Position numbers and translations under genes: made by a program
Notes under the pieces: model-generated
What the model was told of the DNA's origin: nothing
Seen by the model: only the letters and a program-made list of their open reading frames with translations
Databases searched by the model: none
Shown here: positions 15,837 through 23,600 of the stretch, in pieces
How positions within the stretch are numbered: position 1 is the stretch's first letter
Layout: each line of letters begins with the position of its first letter
Origin: GCA-2737595 sp037138535
GTDB taxonomy: Bacteria; Actinomycetota; Actinomycetes; Nanopelagicales; Nanopelagicaceae
Length of the DNA stretch: 51,385 bases
Reading direction: 5' to 3'
NCBI GenBank assembly: GCA_037138535.1
Contig: JBAXIG010000003.1
Span: forward strand, 1 to 51,385

Positions 15837-17303
15837 ATGACGCTTCAGAGCACGGATTCGACCTTCTCCACGCACTCTCCCGCCACGGGAGCGGAATTTG
15901 CCCGCTATCCCATTTCCGGACCCACCGAGGTCGCAACAGCTGTCGCTGCCGCCCGCTCCGCTGCCCGTTGGTGGAGCTCACGCACCCCTCGCCAACGCAC
16001 CGCCACCCTGCTCGCCTGGAATCGCCTTATCGTCTCGCGCATCGGAGAGGCCGCCGCACTGATCGTTGCGGAGGGCGGGAAGCCGGAGAGTGATGCCCGG
16101 TTAGAGATCACCTTGGCCATCGATCACCTCGCCTGGGCTGCCAAGAATGCCGGACGTTATTTGGCCCCCAGCCGCCGTTCCCCAGGGCTGCTCATGATCA
16201 ACATGAGCGCCACCGTCGAACACGCGCCACTTGGTGTGGTGGGTGTGATCGGTCCGTGGAATTACCCGATCTTTACTCCGATGGGTTCCATTGCTTATGC
16301 ACTCGCAGCCGGAAATACTGTGATCTTCAAGCCGAGCCAATACACGCCAGGTATCGGAGTATGGCTGGCGAATACTTTGCGCGAAGTTATTCCTGAGCAT
16401 GCGCTCTTGCAAACGATCACAGGTGAAGCAATGACGGGCGAAGCGCTCTGCAAGAGTGATGTCGACAAGATTGCATTCACCGGCTCTACGCGCACGGCAA
16501 AGAAAGTTGCGGCCACTTGTGCGGAGTCACTTAAGCCGTTGATCGCCGAGTGCGGTGGCAAAGACGCAGTCATCGTTGCATCTGATGCCAACGTGAAGGA
16601 CGCCGCAGAAAATACTCTTTGGGCGGCCATGTCTAATGCTGGGCAAACTTGTATCGCAGCGGAACGCGTCTATGTCCACGAAAAGGTCGCCGACGAATTT
16701 ATTCGCTTGATAACTGCAGAGGCAAAAAGTGTGAAAGCTGGCACTTCTTACGGCGCAGCGACGATGCCTTCTCAGATCGCCATCATTGCTTCACACATTG
16801 ATGATGCGCTCAACAAAGGTGGCGTGGCACTTGTCGGTGGCCGCGAATCTGTACAGGCACCCTACGTCTCTCCCGTAATCCTCACAGAGGTACCTGAAAA
16901 TTCCATAGCGGTCACCGAAGAGACTTTCGGCCCGACCTTGGTCATCAACAAGGTAAAGAGCATCGAAGAAGCCATCGTGAAATCAAATGCACTTCGCTAC
17001 GGGCTCGGCGCCTCAGTCTGGTCGCGTCGCCATGGCGCAGAAATTGCTTCACAACTGCATGCTGGCATGGTGAGCGTTAATTCGGTGCTCGCCTTTGCTG
17101 CGGTGCCATCAGTGCCCTTTGGCGGCGTCGGCGATAGCGGTTACGGACGGATTCACGGTCCAGAAGGTTTGCGGGAGTTCACCTATGCGCGCTCTGTGAT
17201 CCAGCCTCGATTTAAAGCACCCATTCAATTCACCACATTTAGGCGATCTCAGAAAACCGACAGCATCATCGCTGGGCTCGTCAAGATACTCTTTGGGCGT
17301 TAA
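15837..17303 (+). CDS. Aldehyde dehydrogenase (succinate-semialdehyde type)
   Basis: 488-residue NAD(P)-dependent dehydrogenase. The segments GPWNYPIFTPMG, FTGSTRTAKKV, AECGGKDAVIV (catalytic Glu) and NAGQTCIAAERVYV (catalytic Cys) are intact. It resembles the short-chain semialdehyde group (GabD2-like), but the substrate is not certain. The ATG at 15837 has no ribosome-binding site; CAGAAT lies 6 nt upstream and may act as a -10 for a leaderless message. nucS follows after 8 bp and is probably co-transcribed. Confidence 0.88.
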   Translation: MTLQSTDSTFSTHSPATGAEFARYPISGPTEVATAVAAARSAARWWSSRTPRQRTATLLAWNRLIVSRIGEAAALIVAEGGKPESDARLEITLAIDHLAWAAKNAGRYLAPSRRSPGLLMINMSATVEHAPLGVVGVIGPWNYPIFTPMGSIAYALAAGNTVIFKPSQYTPGIGVWLANTLREVIPEHALLQTITGEAMTGEALCKSDVDKIAFTGSTRTAKKVAATCAESLKPLIAECGGKDAVIVASDANVKDAAENTLWAAMSNAGQTCIAAERVYVHEKVADEFIRLITAEAKSVKAGTSYGAATMPSQIAIIASHIDDALNKGGVALVGGRESVQAPYVSPVILTEVPENSIAVTEETFGPTLVINKVKSIEEAIVKSNALRYGLGASVWSRRHGAEIASQLHAGMVSVNSVLAFAAVPSVPFGGVGDSGYGRIHGPEGLREFTYARSVIQPRFKAPIQFTTFRRSQKTDSIIAGLVKILFGR

Positions 17304-17311
17304 TCGAATTT

Positions 17312-17971
17312 ATGCGCCTCGTTGTTGCTCGTTGCACAGTGGTCTATGCCGGCCGGCTCGATGCCCGGCTCGATGAAGCAATACGTCTTCTCATGGTGAA
17401 AGCCGATGGCAGTGTGCTTGTGCACGCTGATGGCGGCTCATATAAACCACTCAACTGGATGAGCCCTCCATGCGTTCTCGTGGAGCGCGAGAATATGTGG
17501 GAGGTCACGAACAAAGCAGGTGAAAGGTTAGAGATCACCCTGCATGAAGTCATTCATGATTCTGCCCACGAACTTGGAGAAGACCCCGGCCTCGTCAAAG
17601 ACGGCGTGGAAGCTCACTTGCAGGTCCTCCTCTCTGAGCGTCCACAAGTCTTTGGAGAAGGTTGGACTCTTGTGCGCCGCGAACATCCCACCGCTATCGG
17701 TCCGGTAGATCTGCTACTGCGTGATCATGACGGCGCCTATGTGGCTGTCGAAATTAAACGACGCGGTGAGATTGATGGAGTTGAGCAACTCACACGCTAT
17801 CTCGATCTGATGAATCGCGATCCAGCGATTGCTCCGGTACGAGGCATTTTTGCTGCGCAAGAGATTAAGCCTCAGGCAAAGACGCTTGCCTCTGATCGTG
17901 GAATTGAGTGCAAAGTCTTTGATTACGATGCGCTTCGCGAAATCGATGACGGAAAGTTGCGTCTCTTTTAA
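17312..17971 (+). CDS. nucS: Mismatch-specific endonuclease NucS/EndoMS
   Basis: 219-residue endonuclease that cuts both strands at mismatches and replaces MutS/MutL repair in most Actinobacteria. The N-terminal DNA-binding/dimer half carries KPLNWMSPPC. The C-terminal nuclease half has the PD-(D/E)xK motif: GPVDLLLRDHDG, VAVEIKRRGEIDGVEQL and RYLDLMNRD. The protein ends GKLRLF, which resembles a beta-clamp binding motif; clamp contact through the extreme C-terminus is known for corynebacterial NucS. It lies 8 bp downstream of the aldehyde dehydrogenase gene. Confidence 0.95.
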   Translation: MRLVVARCTVVYAGRLDARLDEAIRLLMVKADGSVLVHADGGSYKPLNWMSPPCVLVERENMWEVTNKAGERLEITLHEVIHDSAHELGEDPGLVKDGVEAHLQVLLSERPQVFGEGWTLVRREHPTAIGPVDLLLRDHDGAYVAVEIKRRGEIDGVEQLTRYLDLMNRDPAIAPVRGIFAAQEIKPQAKTLASDRGIECKVFDYDALREIDDGKLRLF

Positions 17972-17976
17972 TCTCG

Positions 17977-17996
17977 CGGCTTAGGCCGGGTTTTTT
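17977..17996 (+). terminator. Weak candidate terminator after nucS
   Basis: CGGC-TTAG-GCCG followed by GGTTTTTT just after the nucS stop. The stem is only 4 bp, and on the other strand the bases encode the C-terminus of the convergent peroxiredoxin, so this may be chance. Confidence 0.3.
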
Positions 17997-18544
17997 GCGA
18001 GCCACTCAACCACATCGCCAGCGTGAGCATCTGGCGGAAAAATGGGATAGAAGGTGTGCACGATTATTCCATTGCGAATAATAAGGGTGAGGCGGCAATA
18101 GAGTTCCATGCCCGATGCCATAAACATGGGCAAACGTAGGTTCTTTTGCATTTCCAAATCGGGATCACTCAAGATCGGGAACGGCAATTCAAGACGCTCA
18201 ACCAATTCTTTTTGGTAATCGTGGTCTTGACTTGAGAGTCCGAAAACATCAGCTCCCAATTTCTGCAACTCACTGAAGTGATCGCGGAAACCGCATGACT
18301 CCGGCGTACATCCACGGGCACCAGGAATGAGGTCCCAGCCTTCGGGAAGGGGAACTCCTGGTACGCCGCTACGCGGATAGACATAAATGACAGTGGTGGG
18401 TGATGAGAAATCGTTAAATGACCACTTTTTTCCATCCGTACCAAGAAGCGTGAGCGGCGGAAAATCCATTCCGACTAAATGATCTGCGAGCCCGTCATCA
18501 ACAGGTGCAGGGAGAACCTCGGGCAGACTTTCATAAGAAGACAT
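17981..18544 (-). CDS. Peroxiredoxin (Bcp/PrxQ-like)
   Basis: 187-residue redoxin-family peroxidase with active-site segment GARGCTPESCGFRDHF, in which the peroxidatic and resolving cysteines are five residues apart as in PrxQ. An insertion before the active site (RSGVPGVPLPEGWDLIP) and the late Arg (YCRLTLIIRNG) match a subgroup described mainly from genome annotation. The physiological reductant is unknown. The ATG at 18544 has no ribosome-binding site; TAGGTT 6 nt upstream indicates a leaderless message. Confidence 0.87.
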   Translation of the reverse strand: MSSYESLPEVLPAPVDDGLADHLVGMDFPPLTLLGTDGKKWSFNDFSSPTTVIYVYPRSGVPGVPLPEGWDLIPGARGCTPESCGFRDHFSELQKLGADVFGLSSQDHDYQKELVERLELPFPILSDPDLEMQKNLRLPMFMASGMELYCRLTLIIRNGIIVHTFYPIFPPDAHAGDVVEWLAKNPA

Positions 18545-18550
18545 AAAACC

Positions 18551-18556
18551 AACCTA
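18551..18556 (-). promoter_or_regulatory. -10 box for leaderless peroxiredoxin mRNA
   Basis: TAGGTT on the minus strand, then 6 nt (GGTTTT), then the ATG at 18544. It lies within 3 bp of the stop of the upstream small zinc protein gene. Confidence 0.5.
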
Positions 18557-18558
18557 CG

Positions 18559-18849
18559 CTACTTAGGGCGTCTGGTATTTCTCTTACCCCAGCAAGCTTT
18601 ATGCCAATGTCGCCGAAACTCTGTTCCAGTGTTCAAGCCACCATCTTCTTCGAGCCAAGCCACTACGTGGGGAGTTGCCATACGTATTTCCTGATCACAT
18701 CCAGGACAGCGATAGGGCTTGTTCGATGATGAACCTGTGATCGAACGGACCCGAAAGAGGCCATCAGGATGCTCTTCGGTCCACTCGTTCTGCCCCACAC
18801 CAGGTGGCAAGTCGCTATTCTCGGCGCGACGATGCTTTCTCGGACTCAC
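18559..18849 (-). CDS. Small zinc-binding hypothetical protein
   Basis: 96-residue basic protein with a probable metal site: YRCPGCDQEI supplies CxxC, and downstream HVVAWLEE and RRHWHKACWG supply His and Cys ligands. The ends are rich in Arg and Lys (SPRKHRRAEN at the start, GKRNTRRPK at the end), which would suit nucleic-acid binding. I recognise it only as a conserved actinobacterial protein often found near nucS; no function is known to me. The start is GTG, preceded 7 nt upstream by TAGAGT and by no ribosome-binding site, so it is probably leaderless. Confidence 0.8.
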   Translation of the reverse strand: MSPRKHRRAENSDLPPGVGQNEWTEEHPDGLFRVRSITGSSSNKPYRCPGCDQEIRMATPHVVAWLEEDGGLNTGTEFRRHWHKACWGKRNTRRPK

Positions 18850-18856
18850 TCAACAC

Positions 18857-18862
18857 ACTCTA
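18857..18862 (-). promoter_or_regulatory. -10 box for the small zinc protein gene
   Basis: TAGAGT on the minus strand, 7 nt before the GTG at 18849. With the plus-strand box at 18871 it makes an inverted repeat ACTCTA-N8-TAGAGT. Confidence 0.5.
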
Positions 18863-18870
18863 CCTGTGAG

Positions 18871-18876
18871 TAGAGT
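18871..18876 (+). promoter_or_regulatory. -10 box for the ABC exporter operon
   Basis: TAGAGT, then 6 nt, then the GTG at 18883. This is the leaderless spacing. It is the mirror image of the box for the divergent gene. Confidence 0.5.
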
Positions 18877-18882
18877 AAGAGC

Positions 18883-19725
18883 GTGAATAACGCAGTTGAG
18901 ATCCGTAATCTCATGAAAAATTATGGTGAGACTCACGCAGTTGCCGGCATCGATTTCGATATATATCAGGGCGAGGTATTCGCGCTCCTTGGACCCAACG
19001 GTGCAGGCAAGACAACAACCATTGAGATTCTCGAAGGTTACCGCGATCGTGACGGCGGAACCGTGTCAGTGCTCGGTGAAGATCCGTCTAAAGGAAGTCT
19101 CACGTGGCGAAATAAGATTGGTATTGTGCTGCAAAGCAATAACGATGCGTCTGAGATCACTGTTGAAGAAATCCTTAACTTCTTTTCTGATTACTACGCA
19201 CATCCACGCAATGTAGATGAAGTTATCAACGCAGTGGGGCTGGATGAGAAACGTAAGTCACGAGGCCGTGAACTCTCCGGAGGCCAACGACGGCGACTCG
19301 ATGTGGCGCTAGGGATCCTTGGTAATCCAGAGCTACTATTTCTCGACGAGCCTACGACTGGCTTCGATCCGGAAGCTCGACGCGCTTTTTGGGATTTAAT
19401 CCGCGAATTGCGCGCTGATGGCACCACCATCTTGCTCACCACTCACTATTTAGATGAGGCCGAAGCTCTCGCTGATCGAGTTGGCGTCATCAATCACGGT
19501 CGCCTCATCGAAGTTGCTACACCTGCCACCCTTGGTGGCAGAGATGATGCCAAGGTGATGGTGCGCTGGCGCGAGAACGGCAGCACCCAAGAAGAACGAA
19601 CCGATTCACCTACTGAATTTTTACGCACTTTGAGTTCACGTCTCTCAGGAGAGATTCCGGAGCTCACTGTTAGCAGGCCCACTCTTGAGGATATCTACAT
19701 CTCCATGATTGAAGGTCAGGCATGA
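18883..19725 (+). CDS. ABC exporter, ATP-binding protein
   Basis: 280-residue ATPase of the DrrA/ABC-2 exporter type. Walker A GPNGAGKTTT, signature LSGGQRRRLDVAL, Walker B LLFLDEPTTGFD and the H-loop TTHYLDEAE are complete. A C-terminal extension (about 210-280) typical of DrrA-like subunits ends PTLEDIYISM. It drives export of a lipid, drug or peptide that cannot be named. It starts at a leaderless-type GTG and overlaps the permease start by 4 bp (ATGA). Confidence 0.92.
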   Translation: MNNAVEIRNLMKNYGETHAVAGIDFDIYQGEVFALLGPNGAGKTTTIEILEGYRDRDGGTVSVLGEDPSKGSLTWRNKIGIVLQSNNDASEITVEEILNFFSDYYAHPRNVDEVINAVGLDEKRKSRGRELSGGQRRRLDVALGILGNPELLFLDEPTTGFDPEARRAFWDLIRELRADGTTILLTTHYLDEAEALADRVGVINHGRLIEVATPATLGGRDDAKVMVRWRENGSTQEERTDSPTEFLRTLSSRLSGEIPELTVSRPTLEDIYISMIEGQA

Positions 19726-20507
19726 ACACCTTTAAGATTGGCGTCAGCCGAGGGAACTTAGAAATTCGACAATTCTTGAGGCAACGTGAATCCGTAGTCT
19801 TCACCCTGCTCTTTCCTGTGCTCTTACTCTTAATTTTTGGTTCTGTATTTAAAAATACGATCTCCCCAGGAGTTACCTTCTCGCAATACTTCGTGGCCGG
19901 CATGATTGCTTCGGGTTTAATAAATACCGGCTTCCAGCAACTCGCCATCATGATTCCACTAGAGCGAGACGATGGCACGCTTAAGCGTCTGCGTGGCACG
20001 CCAATGCCGCCTGCTTCCTACTTCATCGGCAAAATCCTGGCTGTACTAGCCAGCATGTTCGTCCAGATCCTCCTACTGCTACTTGTAGGAACGCTCATCT
20101 TCGGTGTTCATCTCCCCACAGACATGGGGCATTGGATCACCTTCACCTGGGTAACGCTTCTTGGAATTACTGGATCGACATTGCTGGGAATCGCATTTTC
20201 CAGCGTGCCTCGAAGCGGGCGTGGAGCTAGCGCCATGGTGACGCCGATTGTCCTTGTTCTGCAATTCACCAGCGGAGTCTTCTTTATCTTTAAGGATCTA
20301 CCAAGCTGGATGCAAAACGTGGCATCCATATTCCCACTGAAGTGGCTTACGCAAGGAATGCGTTCAGTCTTCCTGCCCAACGATTTTGCATCGCAAGAGG
20401 TAGCAAAGAGTTGGCAACACGGTCAGGTTGCGTTGATGCTCTCTCTTTGGATTGTGATCGGGCTCCTACTTGCCCTCAAAACTTTCCGCTGGGAGCGCTC
20501 ACGCTAG
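19722..20507 (+). CDS. ABC-2 type exporter permease
   Basis: 261-residue membrane partner of the preceding ATPase. It has six hydrophobic segments (first FTLLFPVLLLLIFGSVF, last VALMLSLWIVIGLLLAL) and the ABC-2 family segment PLERDDGTLKRLRGTPMP between the second and third. It is translationally coupled to the ATPase (ATGA). Its stop overlaps the convergent dehydrogenase stop by 4 bp. Confidence 0.9.
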   Translation: MNTFKIGVSRGNLEIRQFLRQRESVVFTLLFPVLLLLIFGSVFKNTISPGVTFSQYFVAGMIASGLINTGFQQLAIMIPLERDDGTLKRLRGTPMPPASYFIGKILAVLASMFVQILLLLLVGTLIFGVHLPTDMGHWITFTWVTLLGITGSTLLGIAFSSVPRSGRGASAMVTPIVLVLQFTSGVFFIFKDLPSWMQNVASIFPLKWLTQGMRSVFLPNDFASQEVAKSWQHGQVALMLSLWIVIGLLLALKTFRWERSR

Positions 20508-21364
20508 TAGGTGTGAAAGCCTGATCCACTCTTACGTCCCAATTTGCCCTGAGCAACCAGATCATTTATCAAGGCTGGCGGCAAGAAGTGTTCCGCCGCC
20601 TCGATCGTCTCGCCTTCGTTAACGATATTGAGGGCTGCGTTTCGCAGCACATCAAGTCCGGTGAGGTCTGCAGTAGCAAGTGGACCCATCGCGTGCCCAA
20701 ACCCTAATTTGCATGCCAAGTCCACATCTTCTGCACTGGCAATGCCTGACTCCACTAAGCGCGCCGCCTCCAACACTAAAGTAAGGATAAGTCGCGTCGT
20801 GACGAACCCAGCGATATCACGATTGACCACGATGCACTCTTTACCAATCGATTCAGCAAATTCCCTAGCCACTTGCAAAGTGGCATCGCTCGTCTCTTTC
20901 CCGCGCACCAATTCACAGAGCTTCATCATCGGAACGGGAGAGAAGAAATGTGTTCCGACAACGCGAGATGGATCCTTAACCACACTGGCAATCTGACTAA
21001 TAGGAAGGGCACTGGTATTGGATGCCAAGATCGCATGATCGGGCGCAAGTTGATCGAGCTTTCGGAAGATGTCTTGCTTCACTTCTAATTCTTCAAAGAC
21101 CGCTTCAATCGCAATGTCACAATCGGCCACCGCGTATGCGAAATCCGACGTAAATTCAATTCGTGCGCTCGCTTCCGCAGCTGCGCCCTGTGAAAGCGTG
21201 CCTTTCTTGACGAAGCGAGCCAGACTCTCATCGAGAAGAGACTCTCCTCGTGCGAGATCGGCATTATCAAAGACCCGCACCTGCTTGCCCGCCAGCGCAG
21301 ATACCTGCGCAATTCCTGAGCCCATCAGTCCGGCTCCAATAACTGCCACTCTCTCGATTTTCAT
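20504..21364 (-). CDS. 3-hydroxybutyryl-CoA dehydrogenase
   Basis: 286-residue NAD-dependent dehydrogenase of acyl-CoA metabolism, FadB2/Hbd type. The nucleotide site is VAVIGAGLMGSGIAQ (residues 7-21), SNTSALPIS precedes the catalytic His in THFFSPVPMMKLCE, and GFVTTRLI with the C-terminal helical domain completes the fold. GGGGGAGA lies just before the ATG at 21364. With the thiolase at 11 kb it would supply two steps of short-chain 3-hydroxyacyl-CoA conversion. It is divergent from the small membrane protein gene. Confidence 0.93.
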   Translation of the reverse strand: MKIERVAVIGAGLMGSGIAQVSALAGKQVRVFDNADLARGESLLDESLARFVKKGTLSQGAAAEASARIEFTSDFAYAVADCDIAIEAVFEELEVKQDIFRKLDQLAPDHAILASNTSALPISQIASVVKDPSRVVGTHFFSPVPMMKLCELVRGKETSDATLQVAREFAESIGKECIVVNRDIAGFVTTRLILTLVLEAARLVESGIASAEDVDLACKLGFGHAMGPLATADLTGLDVLRNAALNIVNEGETIEAAEHFLPPALINDLVAQGKLGRKSGSGFHTY

Positions 21365-21414
21365 CTCTCCCCCTTCAGGTAGCGAGCCTACTTCGGATAG
21401 GGCATTCTTGAGCA

Positions 21415-21738
21415 GTGCTAGGTGGAATCAACAACGGAGCTTTCTACTCATCCTTTGCTGGCTTCTTTGTGGTGCTTGTGCTCATCTTCTTACTCAAGTG
21501 GACTTTTTCGCGTGGGAAGTCTTTGATCGAGCGCCCCAAGAAAGTTGGAGGTGAGCAAGAATATGGACTCCTTGTCCCTGTCTCAAAACCAGCGAGCCAC
21601 ATCGAAGGTGAAATGCTTCGACTTAAATTATCAGAACATGGAATTAAGGCGTCCCTCAGTCACACCCTGGATGGTGCTCGAATCTTTGTCTTTCCGAAAG
21701 ATCAAAAGCGTGCAGAAGAAATTCTTACTAGCGATTAG
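21415..21738 (+). CDS. Small membrane protein with DUF2007-like tail
   Basis: 107-residue protein with one N-terminal membrane helix (about residues 11-30, FAGFFVVLVLIFLLKW) and a soluble C-terminal part (48-107) containing SHIEGEMLRLKLSEHGIKA and ARIFVFPKDQKRAEEIL. The tail resembles the DUF2007/putative signal-transducing fold, a small alpha-beta sandwich, but this is a pattern judgement. The GTG start has no ribosome-binding site; CATTCT lies 6 nt upstream. Its 3' end overlaps the convergent adenosyltransferase gene by 11 bp. Confidence 0.72.
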   Translation: MLGGINNGAFYSSFAGFFVVLVLIFLLKWTFSRGKSLIERPKKVGGEQEYGLLVPVSKPASHIEGEMLRLKLSEHGIKASLSHTLDGARIFVFPKDQKRAEEILTSD

Positions 21739-22300
21739 CTCCAGGAATCCAGAGCTCGTCACCCTTCTTCGTGTTAGACGCGCGCGCAAGCACGAAAAGT
21801 AAATCTGAAAGTCGGTTGAGATACTTCGCCGCAAGTGGGTTAACGCCTCCACCGAAAGCGTGAATTGCGGCCCATGTGCGACGCTCAGCACGGCGCGCAA
21901 CAGTGCGTGCCACGTGCAAGAGCGCCGCTTCATTACTGCCACCGGGCAAAATAAATGAACGCAATGGTTCAAGTGCAGCGTTGTAGTGATCGATGGCCTT
22001 CTCGAGAGCATCTACTTGCGACTCGATGACTCGCAGCGGCTCGTGCTTCGGTGCTTCGACAACCGGTGTGCAAAGGTCAGCTCCCACATCGAAAAGATCG
22101 TTTTGAATGCGGACCAGAAGCGAACGAATATCTTCCGGGAAGGTGCCAAAGGAGAGCACCACGCCGATTTGTGAGTTCGCCTCATCGACGGTGGCATACG
22201 CCTCCAGTCGAGGATCGTTCTTACTCGTGCGGCTCATATCTCCGAGGGAGGTAGTGCCGTCATCGCCAGTCTTTGTATAAATACGCGTCAAGTTGACCAT
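21728..22300 (-). CDS. Cob(I)alamin adenosyltransferase, PduO type
   Basis: 190-residue enzyme that transfers the adenosyl group of ATP to cob(I)alamin to make the coenzyme of methylmalonyl-CoA mutase. The N-terminal ATP-binding motif RIYTKTGDDGTTSLGD and the helical signature VARTVARRAERRTWA are diagnostic. It supports the B12-dependent pathway indicated by MeaB and the epimerase. The ATG at 22300 lies 6 nt after TAGGCT and lacks a ribosome-binding site, so it is probably leaderless. Confidence 0.94.
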   Translation of the reverse strand: MVNLTRIYTKTGDDGTTSLGDMSRTSKNDPRLEAYATVDEANSQIGVVLSFGTFPEDIRSLLVRIQNDLFDVGADLCTPVVEAPKHEPLRVIESQVDALEKAIDHYNAALEPLRSFILPGGSNEAALLHVARTVARRAERRTWAAIHAFGGGVNPLAAKYLNRLSDLLFVLARASNTKKGDELWIPGANR

Positions 22301-22306
22301 GAGAAG

Positions 22307-22312
22307 AGCCTA
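22307..22312 (-). promoter_or_regulatory. -10 box for the adenosyltransferase gene
   Basis: TAGGCT on the minus strand, then 6 nt, then the ATG at 22300. It shares a 34-bp intergenic region with the murA promoter. Confidence 0.5.
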
Positions 22313-22322
22313 GCCCGACCTC

Positions 22323-22328
22323 TACGAT
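22323..22328 (+). promoter_or_regulatory. -10 box for leaderless murA mRNA
   Basis: TACGAT, then exactly 6 nt, then the GTG start of murA at 22335. It faces away from the -10 of the divergent gene. Confidence 0.5.
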
Positions 22329-22334
22329 GGTGTC

Positions 22335-23600
22335 GTGCCGAAGAACCCCGACTCCCTCCCGTTGCGGGTCCAAGGCGGAGCCCGCCTCCAAGGCGAGGTC
22401 ACCGTCTCCGGAGCTAAGAACTCGGCCCTCAAGCTCATGGCGCTCTCCTTGCTGGCCACTGGCACCACAGAGATCACCAACGTCCCTGAGATCCTTGACG
22501 TCTCGATCATGGCTGAATTACTCATCCGGCTCGGATGCCAGGTGACCATTTCTGGCGACGCTGTCTCCATCACTGTCCCCGAGCTCCCCAACCATCGAGC
22601 TGATTATGACCTGGTCCGCAAGATGCGCGCTTCTATCAATGTGCTGGGACCGCTGGTTGCTCGCTGCGGTCAGGCCGAAGTCGCGCTACCCGGCGGAGAT
22701 GCCATCGGCTCCCGAGGTCTCGACTTCCATGTCGCAGGTCTTGAGCAACTTGGAGCCGAAATTGTGGTGGAGCACGGATTCGTCATTGCGCGTGCACCAG
22801 GAGGGTTGAAGGGCGCCGATATCTTCCTTGATTTTCCCAGCGTGGGCGCTACCGAAAATTTACTCACCGCCGCGGTGCTTGCCAAGGGCACCACTCGCAT
22901 CGATAACGCAGCACGGGAACCAGAGATCGTAGATATTGCGAACATGCTCATTGGCATGGGGGCAAAGATTGAAGGTGCAGGATCACCCACCATCACCATT
23001 GACGGAGTCAGCGAATTACACCCCACTCAACACCGCACCATCCCTGATCGAGTCGTTTCAGGGACATGGGCATTTGCCGCTGCCATGACACAAGGTGACA
23101 TCTTTATCAGAAATGCGCGCGCCGAATATCTGGAAATTCCCCTTGAAAAATTGGTTGAAAGCGGTTGCATTGTGACGGCAACACACGAAGGCATCCACGT
23201 AGTCAGTAAGGGTCGCCCCAAAGCAGTTGACGTATCTACCTTGCCCTTCCCTGGTTTTCCCACAGACCTACAGCCCATGATTATTGCGCTCAATTCGATT
23301 GCAGATGGCCATGCAGTTGTAACTGAGAACGTCTTTGAAGGACGGTTTATGTTTGTTAACGAAATGATCCGCTTGGGTGCAGACATTAAAACTGATGGAC
23401 ACCATGCGAGCATCCGTGGAAAAGAAATACTCTCCGCAGCTCCAGTTACTGCAACGGACATTCGCGCAGGCGCTGCACTGGTACTTGCCGGGCTGATGAG
23501 CGACGGTGAAACAATCGTAGAAGATACCTTCCACATCGATCGTGGATATCCGGGGTTTGCCGAGCAGTTACGCTCTCTTGGCGCACACGTGCGCTACTAG
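22335..23600 (+). CDS. murA: UDP-GlcNAc enolpyruvyl transferase MurA
   Basis: 421-residue enzyme that adds enolpyruvate from PEP to UDP-GlcNAc, the first committed step of peptidoglycan synthesis. Lys28-Asn29 in VSGAKNSALK and Arg98 in RKMRASINVLGPLVAR are the usual substrate contacts. The mobile loop reads LPGGDAIGSRGLD, with Asp122 at the place of the E. coli Cys115 that fosfomycin alkylates. Asp is also found at this site in M. tuberculosis and makes the enzyme insensitive. The start is GTG, probably leaderless. The stop overlaps that of the convergent atpC by 4 bp. Confidence 0.96.
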   Translation: MPKNPDSLPLRVQGGARLQGEVTVSGAKNSALKLMALSLLATGTTEITNVPEILDVSIMAELLIRLGCQVTISGDAVSITVPELPNHRADYDLVRKMRASINVLGPLVARCGQAEVALPGGDAIGSRGLDFHVAGLEQLGAEIVVEHGFVIARAPGGLKGADIFLDFPSVGATENLLTAAVLAKGTTRIDNAAREPEIVDIANMLIGMGAKIEGAGSPTITIDGVSELHPTQHRTIPDRVVSGTWAFAAAMTQGDIFIRNARAEYLEIPLEKLVESGCIVTATHEGIHVVSKGRPKAVDVSTLPFPGFPTDLQPMIIALNSIADGHAVVTENVFEGRFMFVNEMIRLGADIKTDGHHASIRGKEILSAAPVTATDIRAGAALVLAGLMSDGETIVEDTFHIDRGYPGFAEQLRSLGAHVRY

